Source: an uncultured Lachnospiraceae bacterium
GTDB taxonomy: Bacteria > Bacillota > Clostridia > Lachnospirales > Lachnospiraceae
Assembly: GCA_905209075.1 (NCBI GenBank)
Contig: CAJLRL010000042.1
Coordinates: forward strand, 1 to 15,106
Reading direction: 5' to 3'
Length of the DNA: 15,106 nucleotides
Shown here: positions 6,779 to 13,214 of the stretch, piece after piece
Layout: every line of letters begins with the position of its first letter
Numbering within the stretch: position 1 is the stretch's first letter
Position numbers and translations under genes: made by a program
Notes under the pieces: model-generated
Database searches by the model: none
The model's input: only the letters and a program-made list of their open reading frames with translations
What the model was told of the DNA's origin: nothing

Positions 6779-8275
6779 CTAATCTTCTTTTGCCCAGTTA
6801 AATGAGTATGTAACTGCTTTTTTCCACATCTTTATTTTCTGTTTTCTCTCTTCTTCTGTGATCTCTGATTCAAAAGTGCGGTCTATAGCCCAGTTATTTC
6901 TGACATCATCCTTGCTTGCCCAGTATCCTACCGCAAGTCCTGCAAGGTAAGCAGCTCCCATAGCGGTTGTCTCTACACACATAGGACGGTTTACCGGTGC
7001 ATTGCTTATATCAGCCTGCATCTGCATAAGAAGGTTGTTTGCACTTGCTCCACCATCTACTTTGAGTGCTGCAAGATTAATTCCCGAATCAGCCTTCATT
7101 GCATCAAGTACATCATTTACCTGATAAGCAAGTGATTCAAGAGTTGCTCTGATAATATGGTATTTGTTTACTCCTCTTGTAATACCTACGATAGTTCCTC
7201 TTGCATACTGATCCCAATATGGTGCTCCAAGTCCGGTAAATGCCGGCACTACATAGCATCCGTTTGTATCTTTTACCTTTCTTGCCATGTACTCTGAATC
7301 AGGCGATGAATCGATAAATTTCATCTCATCTCTCAGCCACTGGATTGATGCACCTGCCACAAATATCGATCCTTCAAGTGCATAATTTACTTTTCCATCT
7401 AATCCCCATGCGATGGTTGTAACAAGTCCATTGTTTGAGAATACAGGCTTCTCTCCGGTATTCATAAGAAGGAAACAGCCTGTTCCATATGTGTTTTTTG
7501 CCTCTCCTGCCTCGAAACATGTCTGCCCGAAAAGTGCTGCCTGCTGATCCCCAGCTGCTCCTGCGATCGGGATTGGTCCGCCAAAAAATATTGGATTTGC
7601 CTCTCCATATATGCAGCTTGATGGTTTTGGCTCAGGAAGCATGCATTTTGGAATATCAAGTTCTTTTAAAATCTCATCGTCCCATTCAAGTGTATTTATG
7701 TTAAACATCAATGTTCTCGAAGCGTTCGAATAGTCTGTTACATGTACCTGTCCCTGTGTAAGTTTCCAGATCAGCCATGTCTCAACTGTTCCGAAAAGAA
7801 GTTCCCCATTTTCTGCTCTTTCTCTCGCACCCGGCACATTGTCAAGAAGCCATTTTAATTTTGTTCCTGAAAAATATGCATCGATAACAAGTCCTGTCTT
7901 TCTCCTAAAAGACTCTGTCAGTCCTTTTTCCTTAAGTGAATCCGCATACTCCGATGTTCTGCGGCACTGCCATACGATTGCGTGATAAATAGGTTCTCCT
8001 GTGTTTTTATCCCATACAATTGTTGTCTCACGCTGGTTTGTAATACCGATTGCTCCGATATCGGCAGCTGTAGCTCCGATATTTGCCATAGCCGTCTTTG
8101 CGACCTCAAGCTGTGTAGACCAGATCTCGTCTGCATCATGCTCTACCCATCCCGGTTTTGGGAAAAACTGTGTAAATTCTTTCTGTGCCACGCTGCACAT
8201 TTCTCCTTTTTCGTTGAAAAGAATACAGCGGTTGCTTGTTGTTCCGGCATCAAGTGCCATAATGTACTTTGCCAT
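6779..8275 (-). CDS. glpK: Glycerol kinase
   Basis: This 498-residue FGGY kinase phosphorylates glycerol with ATP to sn-glycerol 3-phosphate. It shows the N-terminal nucleotide motif DAGTTSNRC (residues 9-17), NQRETT near 80-85, AGDQQAALFG near 241-250, and YWDQYARGTIVGITRG in the C-terminal half. Length is normal. ATG 8275 is chosen because GGAGGG (8288-8283) lies 7 nt before it; the 39-codon upstream extension overlaps the likely promoter and is rejected. In many Firmicutes a histidine in a YHFFG-type loop is phosphorylated by HPr. The matching stretch here reads PIFFGG, with Ile229 in its place, so PTS activation by that route is unlikely. It is the first gene of the operon. Confidence 0.95.
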   Translation of the reverse strand: MAKYIMALDAGTTSNRCILFNEKGEMCSVAQKEFTQFFPKPGWVEHDADEIWSTQLEVAKTAMANIGATAADIGAIGITNQRETTIVWDKNTGEPIYHAIVWQCRRTSEYADSLKEKGLTESFRRKTGLVIDAYFSGTKLKWLLDNVPGARERAENGELLFGTVETWLIWKLTQGQVHVTDYSNASRTLMFNINTLEWDDEILKELDIPKCMLPEPKPSSCIYGEANPIFFGGPIPIAGAAGDQQAALFGQTCFEAGEAKNTYGTGCFLLMNTGEKPVFSNNGLVTTIAWGLDGKVNYALEGSIFVAGASIQWLRDEMKFIDSSPDSEYMARKVKDTNGCYVVPAFTGLGAPYWDQYARGTIVGITRGVNKYHIIRATLESLAYQVNDVLDAMKADSGINLAALKVDGGASANNLLMQMQADISNAPVNRPMCVETTAMGAAYLAGLAVGYWASKDDVRNNWAIDRTFESEITEEERKQKIKMWKKAVTYSFNWAKED

Positions 8276-8298
8276 GTAAAAACCCTCCATTCTATCTC

Positions 8299-8314
8299 CA
8301 AGCCCCCCGGCTTG
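8299..8314 (-). promoter_or_regulatory. Perfect hairpin in the glpK leader
   Basis: The transcript contains CAAGCC-GGGG-GGCTTG, a perfect 6-bp stem with a G4 loop ending 11 nt before the glpK ribosome-binding site. There is no following U-run, so it is not a terminator. It might protect the 5' end or modulate translation. Chance cannot be excluded. Confidence 0.35.
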
Positions 8315-8352
8315 TTCTGATGAGGTAATTTTATCGTGTCCTTTTGGCAAAG

Positions 8353-8380
8353 TCTTTAGACAGAAAAGTGCTTTTGTCAA
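8353..8380 (-). promoter_or_regulatory. Probable glpK operon promoter
   Basis: TTGACA (8380-8375) and TAAAGA (8358-8353) are spaced by 16 bp on the minus strand. The -35 is perfect and the -10 weak, as expected for an activator-dependent promoter. Its distance from the operator at 8394-8421 (13 bp) matches the 15 bp seen at tetR. An alternative, TTGACA (8419-8414) with TAAAAT (8398-8393), has only 15 bp spacing and lies wholly in the operator. I prefer the first. Confidence 0.5.
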
Positions 8381-8393
8381 TATCTGCGGCAAA

Positions 8394-8421
8394 TTTTAAC
8401 ATTCCGTGAAAATTGTCAAAA
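8394..8421. promoter_or_regulatory. Operator upstream of glpK, shared with tetR
   Basis: Read on the minus strand, TTTTGACA-N12-TGTTAAAA. The arms match those of the operator before tetR (2028-2055) at 15 of 16 positions, with the same 12-bp spacing but a different middle sequence. It is probably the binding site through which the TetR-family protein controls the glycerol operon. It lies within the tail of the lacI terminator. Confidence 0.65.
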
Positions 8422-8465
8422 TAAATGACCGGCAGCCAGCTGACTAAATGCTGATTGTCGGTCAT
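8416..8465 (-). terminator. Terminator of the lacI-family gene
   Basis: On the minus strand ATGACCG (8465-8459) pairs with CGGTCAT (8431-8425), and CAGC with GCTG inside, with two A-C mismatches between. The U-rich stretch TTTATTTTG follows. It lies about 28 bp beyond the stop codon at 8494 and separates this gene from glpK. Confidence 0.6.
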
Positions 8466-8493
8466 CTTTATTATTTATATTTATTTTTTCAGA

Positions 8494-9570
8494 TCAGATA
8501 CAGTAGTCACTCCACTCACTGTCCTCCACGCCCGAGCAGCTGTTTCGTATCATGAGCTTGCCCTCAAGCTCAGTCCTTACGACACTTTTGTGTCCTCCTC
8601 TCATTCTATCCATTAAAAGATATATGGCGAATTTTCCCATTTCTGCTTTTGGCAGGCCGACCGTTGTAAGCATAGGCTGTGTGTACTGTGCTTCCTCGAT
8701 ATCCTCACTCGAGATGATTGACGGAGTGTAGTAGCGGCTTTTGCCGGAACCGAGATATTTTAACATTCCTATGGCTGTGATATCGTTTGCACAGTAAATA
8801 CCTGTCGGTCTGTCGTCAAACTCTATAAATTTCTGCATTGCCACGTAGCCCTCTGCTTCAGTCTGCCCGGTCTGCACTATGTAATCCGCTTCCGGTTCTA
8901 TATCATGTCTGCGCAGAGCTTCGAGATATCCCCTGTAACGCGCCTCGTTGTAACAGTCCCCAACATATGCTATATTCCGGTGTCCTAGTGACAAAAGATA
9001 GTCGACCGCCATCATTGCCACTTTCTTTCCGTCACATAATACCTCATCCACCTCATAATTGGTAGAATTACGGTTTACCGAAACAACACTTTTATACTTG
9101 CGGTTAAGTTTGCCAAGTGCTTCTTTATTACATTTTCCGATGATTATAAGTCCGTCACATTTCTGCTCAGTTTCCTCGTACATTCCATCGATTATCCTGT
9201 CAAGATTTTCACGCCGGCACTTTTTGTCATTGGAAAAAAGAGGCATATACCACACTTTTGTGAGTATCGCGACCTGCTTGTGTATCTCACTCTCCACAAC
9301 ACGCAGCAGCTCATTGAAAAACGGATCTGTTGTCGCATTTTCCATTCTGGTCATAAGAACACCTACATAATATGGCTTTTGCTTTTCCGCCTGCTTTCCC
9401 ATCTTAAGACTTCGCGCTGCTGTATTCGGTGTGTAGTTTAACGCTATTGCAGCCTGCCATATCCGGTCTCGCACCTTGGGAGATGCACATTTGTAATTCG
9501 GATTATTGAGCACCCGCGATACTGTAGCTGTTGAGACACCGGCTTCTTCTGCAATTTTCTTGATTGACAT
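8494..9570 (-). CDS. LacI-family transcriptional regulator
   Basis: This 358-residue repressor has the LacI helix-turn-helix at its N terminus (MSIKKIAEEAGVSTATVSRVLN), a hinge region, and a C-terminal periplasmic-binding-protein-like ligand domain running to about residue 340. The helix residues resemble CcpA and other LacI members that bind sites centred on CG. The ligand cannot be deduced. It lies between the sulfotransferase and glycerol operons on the same strand, with its own promoter and terminator. Two CG-centred palindromes upstream of the sulfotransferase operon make that operon its most likely target; no comparable site was found before glpK. AGGAG is 8 nt before the ATG at 9570. 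Confidence 0.88.
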   Translation of the reverse strand: MSIKKIAEEAGVSTATVSRVLNNPNYKCASPKVRDRIWQAAIALNYTPNTAARSLKMGKQAEKQKPYYVGVLMTRMENATTDPFFNELLRVVESEIHKQVAILTKVWYMPLFSNDKKCRRENLDRIIDGMYEETEQKCDGLIIIGKCNKEALGKLNRKYKSVVSVNRNSTNYEVDEVLCDGKKVAMMAVDYLLSLGHRNIAYVGDCYNEARYRGYLEALRRHDIEPEADYIVQTGQTEAEGYVAMQKFIEFDDRPTGIYCANDITAIGMLKYLGSGKSRYYTPSIISSEDIEEAQYTQPMLTTVGLPKAEMGKFAIYLLMDRMRGGHKSVVRTELEGKLMIRNSCSGVEDSEWSDYCI

Positions 9571-9587
9571 ATGATCATCTCCTAAAT

Positions 9588-9671
9588 TTACACTGCCAGC
9601 ACATGATTATGTAAATACATCACATGATTATGTAGATACATCACATGATTATGTAGATACATCACTTGCAT
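9588..9671 (-). CDS. Possible 27-residue leader ORF made of three MYLHNHV repeats
   Basis: In the leader of the lacI-family gene an ATG at 9671 opens a 27-codon frame. It reads MQV, then three copies of MYLHNHV, then LAV, and stops 17 nt before the regulator's ATG. The repeats come directly from the 21-bp DNA repeats, whose length keeps the frame. The one base difference among copies is synonymous (CTA/TTA, Leu). There is no good ribosome-binding site before the ATG, so translation is uncertain. It may be only a by-product of DNA repeats used as protein-binding sites. Confidence 0.3.
   Translation of the reverse strand: MQVMYLHNHVMYLHNHVMYLHNHVLAV
9600..9662. repeat. Three 21-bp tandem direct repeats in the lacI leader
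   Basis: Units at 9600-9620, 9621-9641 and 9642-9662 each begin CACATGATTATGTA and end ATACAT. They are identical except for one base in the first unit. A degraded fourth copy may extend to 9683. Each unit contains ACAT-N4-ATGT and ATGTA-N2-TACAT palindromes. The 21-bp period is close to two helical turns, so repeated palindromes would face the same side of the DNA. They lie downstream of the lacI promoter. There are no spacers, so it is not a CRISPR array. Confidence 0.9.
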
Positions 9672-9703
9672 ATGTTACTTACAATGCTTTAATTCATATT
9701 ATA

Positions 9704-9732
9704 ATAGTATGATTACTATGCTTTATAGTCAA
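9704..9732 (-). promoter_or_regulatory. Promoter of the lacI-family gene, overlapping an inverted repeat
   Basis: TTGACT (9732-9727) and TACTAT (9709-9704) are spaced by 17 bp on the minus strand, each one base from consensus. Transcription would begin near 9697, giving a leader of about 127 nt that contains the 21-bp repeats. The -10 box forms one arm of a perfect inverted repeat, ATAGTA-TGAT-TACTAT (9704-9719), a possible operator. No clear terminator was found between the sulfotransferase stop (9807) and this promoter, so read-through from that operon is possible. Confidence 0.65.
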
Positions 9733-9806
9733 GTATTTTTATTTAAACACTTATTCATCTAAACCTCACACGCTCTATTTTGGCAGGGTGCCGTCCTGTG
9801 TGCAGG

Positions 9807-11291
9807 CTACTTCAGTTCGTCTTTATTTATCGATGCAACGCAGAAATCTATTCTGGTATTTTCCTCATCCTCCTCGCTCGTTCCTGTAAGCCCGATCTCC
9901 TGTGTAGGATCAATTCCGTCAACAGCTGTTGCATCGGCTTTTTTATTTCCTGCACCCGGCACTCTGAATGTCGATATGTCCAACGGCTCGATGGATGTCT
10001 CTGTCAGCTTTTCAAGCTGTGGAATCCACTCATATGGCACCCTGTATGCGCGATATATCATGTTGCTTTTAAATTTTCCTCCGATTGATTTGAAGTACGG
10101 ATTTATGTATTCCCACACAATCTCATGCTCCGGTGTAACCTCTATAAGGTGCCCGTCAGACCCTTCTGTAATGAGTGTGTTTCCGTTTGGCAGCCTCTGT
10201 GCAGAGCTGATATATGAGCTGTAAAAATTGGACGGATCCGTAAAAAGCAGCCATCCTGCTTCAAGCGGTGTATACTGCCAGGTGATTTCAAGTGTGACGG
10301 GATTAAACTGAAGCACTCTTGAATAATCACGCCTTGCATTATTGGTACCATCAACAGAGCCCGGATTTGGTGTACCGTAACCACCCTGTCCTCCATTGTC
10401 AAATACGAGCAGGTCTCCCTCTCCCGGAAGCCCCTTCGGTATCATATGTAAGTGGTGCTGTCCTATTATCCAGCCAAGCTTTTTTGTCGCCTCATTCTCG
10501 TTAAAATCAGGGCCTACTCTCCAGACTATCTTTCCGGTCTCCTTGCTTATTATCGCAAGAATGTTTGTGTTTCTTGCATCAAAAATTATATTGTCCGGAT
10601 GAAATCTCTCATCTCCGACATCATACCATTTGTTTTCTCCGAGAGTAGAAAAGTTGTTTATGTGCATCCAGTCTCCTCCGGCTTCGCCGTGAAGTCCCGG
10701 ATTTCTGTATAAAATGTTTTTGGCTGCTTCATCAAAGCCCAGCTCATCGAAATGATCGCTTGCTCTCCAACTCCAAACAATATTTCCTTCCCAGTCCACC
10801 TCGATTATCTTGTCATCTATAAGACGTTTATCGGAAATATCATGATTATAAAGATTTTCATGCGTAAGTATAAGCGTATTACCGCTATCCGTCTTTGGCT
10901 CCCCTCCCGGATAATAATATCCAACTGTCGAGCCCTCACGCTGATAATCGTGATGCTGTCTGGCAAAATACTGTGGCTCCTGCCCCGGATCTGCATACAG
11001 TTCTGTTTTGTCAAATTTCCATACTATATTTCCGTTCCAGTCCACCTGTACGAGATCTTTTTCGTCCTGATAAGAATATTTGCTCTTTATTGAGCCTGTT
11101 GAGCCGAGCACATATCCTCCCGGAAGTATCTTATTCGGAAAACCCTCAAGTCCTGCCCATAGCTTTACTTCATTTCCGTTCATATCAATGAGAAGTGCTC
11201 CCTTTTTTGTCGGAAAAACGGTGTAGCCGTTCCATGCCTTGTCTTTATTGTATACTGTTGTTCCTGTTGGAAAGATTCCTGGATATCCCAT
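9807..11291 (-). CDS. Aryl-sulfate sulfotransferase (ASST family), cytoplasmic type
   Basis: This 494-residue protein matches the bacterial arylsulfotransferase family. These enzymes move a sulfate group from one phenolic sulfate ester to another phenol without PAPS, through a sulfated histidine. Repeated strand motifs of the form G-x-I-V-W occur near residues 87-91, 169-173, 253-257 and 389-393, as expected for a beta-propeller. Candidate active-site residues include H113/H114, H210 (DWMHIN), H279/H280/H282 (GQHHLHM) and H381. I cannot assign the sulfated histidine with certainty. No signal peptide is present and there is a single cysteine (C483), unlike the periplasmic, disulfide-bearing E. 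coli enzyme. A charged low-complexity tail follows about residue 425. AAGGAGG precedes the ATG; it is last in the operon, 39 bp after the binding-protein gene. Confidence 0.85.
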   Translation of the reverse strand: MGYPGIFPTGTTVYNKDKAWNGYTVFPTKKGALLIDMNGNEVKLWAGLEGFPNKILPGGYVLGSTGSIKSKYSYQDEKDLVQVDWNGNIVWKFDKTELYADPGQEPQYFARQHHDYQREGSTVGYYYPGGEPKTDSGNTLILTHENLYNHDISDKRLIDDKIIEVDWEGNIVWSWRASDHFDELGFDEAAKNILYRNPGLHGEAGGDWMHINNFSTLGENKWYDVGDERFHPDNIIFDARNTNILAIISKETGKIVWRVGPDFNENEATKKLGWIIGQHHLHMIPKGLPGEGDLLVFDNGGQGGYGTPNPGSVDGTNNARRDYSRVLQFNPVTLEITWQYTPLEAGWLLFTDPSNFYSSYISSAQRLPNGNTLITEGSDGHLIEVTPEHEIVWEYINPYFKSIGGKFKSNMIYRAYRVPYEWIPQLEKLTETSIEPLDISTFRVPGAGNKKADATAVDGIDPTQEIGLTGTSEEDEENTRIDFCVASINKDELK

Positions 11292-11330
11292 ATTATTGTC
11301 CTCCTTGATCTGTGATGTACTCTCGAAATA

Positions 11331-12374
11331 TTATTTGCCTGAAATTGTTACTGATGCCGGATCGTACTGCTTTGCGGCCGTCACATCTATATAATCGCGC
11401 ACATTAAACTCTTTATCATATTTATCATGGGTGTATGCCCAGTCAGCAATTTCTTCAAGATGTGCTGCGCCCTCTTCGGTAAAACCTACCCTTAGAGTTT
11501 TTGCCTGCCAGTCTGCCTTGAAATTTTCAGCTTTTACTCCAAATTTCTTTTCCACAGCTGCGGCTGTCTCGTCAAGATGTTCATTTATATAGTCTGTGCT
11601 CTCCTGCAACGCTTTTAAATAATTTGCAAGATTTTTCTCATTTGCTTCATTAAAGCTTTTAGTTGTAAGAAGATAGCTTCCGGTGTTTATGCCAATGTCC
11701 TGCGCACTTGCAACAAGTTTCCATCCGGCATCTTCATAATATTGCTGCTGTGCTCCATATCCGACAACTGCAGCCGCATCCCCTTTATTTATAAGCGCAA
11801 GCGTTGTCTGCTCAGAATCGGTATTTACATATTTGATCTTATCCGGATCGATTCCCAGATAGTCAAGAGCCTGCCATGCATAATATTCTGAGACGGTTCC
11901 GACACTTGTCACTATTCCTTTGCTGTTTACAAGGTCATCCGGATTGTCTGCATATTCCGGTGCCACATAAAGGCCTCCTGTTTTTGGCTCATCGACCGCT
12001 GATTCCGAAAATATCACAAGATCTGTTTTTCCATCTGAATTTCCAATCCTGTTTACTGCGGCAAAATCTGCCATCTCTCCTGTATCAGCAGTTCCGTTTG
12101 CCACGGCATCTATTGTATTTATTCCATATGCGTACTCTGTTGTTTCTATGTTTAATCCGTACTTTTCAAAAATCCCCTGCTGCTGTCCTATAAAAATCTG
12201 ATACTGATCTGGCTGCCCGGTCATGACTGCTACACGTATTGTGTTCTTTTTATCGTATCCTGCCTGTGTTGAGCCTGATTTTGATCCGCAGCCTGCTAAA
12301 ACAGATGTTCCAAGTACTGCTGCAAGTGTTATCGTTCCTAGTCTTTTTAAATTATTTTTTATTGTTCTTTTCAT
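11331..12374 (-). CDS. ABC transporter substrate-binding lipoprotein, sulfonate/taurine/nitrate (SsuA/TauA) type
   Basis: This 347-residue lipoprotein has a basic N terminus, hydrophobic core and lipobox VLAGC with the lipidated cysteine at residue 29, so the mature protein is anchored outside the cell membrane. The rest resembles the NMT1/THI5-like binding proteins of SsuA/TauA/NitT importers (for example QQQGIFEKYGLNIE early and an AVANGTADTG-type motif). This fold binds small organic anions such as sulfonates, taurine, nitrate or thiamine precursors. With a sulfotransferase next in the operon, aryl sulfates are an attractive ligand, but this is inference. AAGGAG precedes the ATG at 12374. 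It follows the permease gene by 27 bp. Confidence 0.88.
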   Translation of the reverse strand: MKRTIKNNLKRLGTITLAAVLGTSVLAGCGSKSGSTQAGYDKKNTIRVAVMTGQPDQYQIFIGQQQGIFEKYGLNIETTEYAYGINTIDAVANGTADTGEMADFAAVNRIGNSDGKTDLVIFSESAVDEPKTGGLYVAPEYADNPDDLVNSKGIVTSVGTVSEYYAWQALDYLGIDPDKIKYVNTDSEQTTLALINKGDAAAVVGYGAQQQYYEDAGWKLVASAQDIGINTGSYLLTTKSFNEANEKNLANYLKALQESTDYINEHLDETAAAVEKKFGVKAENFKADWQAKTLRVGFTEEGAAHLEEIADWAYTHDKYDKEFNVRDYIDVTAAKQYDPASVTISGK

Positions 12375-12401
12375 ATTTTTCTCCTTCCATTATTTCCATT
12401 T

Positions 12402-13151
12402 CTACTTCACACCAAAATGTGCAAGTTTCTTTTGTCCTATAAACTGTACGATCCTGTCTGCTGCAAATCCAAACACCGCAAGTGTAAGTATTCCGGCAAA
12501 TGCCCATCCTGTCTTGTAATAAAGTTTTGAACTGTTTATCAGATAACCCAGTCCATCACTTCCGACAAGCATCTCCGCTGCCACAACACATACAAATGAT
12601 GAGCCAAGTCCAAGCCTTATTCCTGTATAAATATGTGATACCGCCGATGGTACGATTACTGTAAAAAATACCCTGATCCTGTCTGCTCCCATGCAGGATG
12701 CAGCCTCTATGTATGAATGATCTGTTGACACAACTCCTGCGATCGTGTTTACAAATACCGGGAAAAACGATGCATAAAATATAAGTGCTATTTTTGATTC
12801 ATCCCCGACTCCAAACCACATAAGAAAAAGTGTTGTCAGTGCTATCGCCGGAACAAACCTGAAAAAACTTAATATTGGTTCGATTATGAATCTTACCGCC
12901 TTAAAATTTCCTACCAGAAGTCCGAGTGGAACTCCAAGCACCACAGCAAGCAGCCACCCTCTTAATACTCTTGATATACTTGCGACTATATCTATCCACA
13001 ATGTTCCGTTTAGTATCAGTTCCCTCACTCCTGTTATGGTTTCTACCGGACTTGGCAGAAAATATTCATCATACCCCAGTGAACCAACTCCCCATATTGT
13101 TATGAGTATTATCCATGAAATCACTCCGCATTTTAATATTTTTTCTTTCAT
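12402..13151 (-). CDS. ABC transporter permease, SsuC/TauC type
   Basis: This 249-residue membrane protein has about six hydrophobic segments, beginning with one at residues 8-24. The cytoplasmic EAA loop, EAASCMGADRIRVFFTVIVPSA (residues 149-170, shown only in part by its conserved E149, A150, G155 and P168), contacts the ATPase. Length and sequence fit the sulfonate/taurine/nitrate importer permeases, which act as homodimers. AAGGGAG lies 9 nt before the ATG at 13151. An earlier ATG 6 nt upstream is out of frame. The gene follows the ATPase by 63 bp with no terminator between them. Confidence 0.88.
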   Translation of the reverse strand: MKEKILKCGVISWIILITIWGVGSLGYDEYFLPSPVETITGVRELILNGTLWIDIVASISRVLRGWLLAVVLGVPLGLLVGNFKAVRFIIEPILSFFRFVPAIALTTLFLMWFGVGDESKIALIFYASFFPVFVNTIAGVVSTDHSYIEAASCMGADRIRVFFTVIVPSAVSHIYTGIRLGLGSSFVCVVAAEMLVGSDGLGYLINSSKLYYKTGWAFAGILTLAVFGFAADRIVQFIGQKKLAHFGVK

Positions 13152-13214
13152 CGTCCATCGCTCCCTTCTGCTTTTTTACGCCAATGCATACGATGCTGAC
13201 TCTAAATAATTTTC

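Noticed and set aside
6454..6801. Plus-strand frames opposite glpF and glpK.
   Set aside because: They are antisense to conserved genes and look like shadows caused by codon bias.
8382..8394. Imperfect palindrome ATnTGC-G-GCAnAT between the glpK operator and -35 box as a separate operator.
   Set aside because: It is short, has two different central mismatches and no second copy in the window, so I do not call it.
9600..9662. A CRISPR array.
   Set aside because: The 21-bp units abut each other without spacers, and no cas gene is present.
9733..9806. A terminator after the sulfotransferase gene.
   Set aside because: Only weak stems without U-runs were found, so read-through into the lacI-family gene cannot be excluded.
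9807..9821. KDEL-like sequence at the end of the sulfotransferase.
   Set aside because: The protein ends KDELK, the context is bacterial, and the resemblance to an ER-retention signal is chance.
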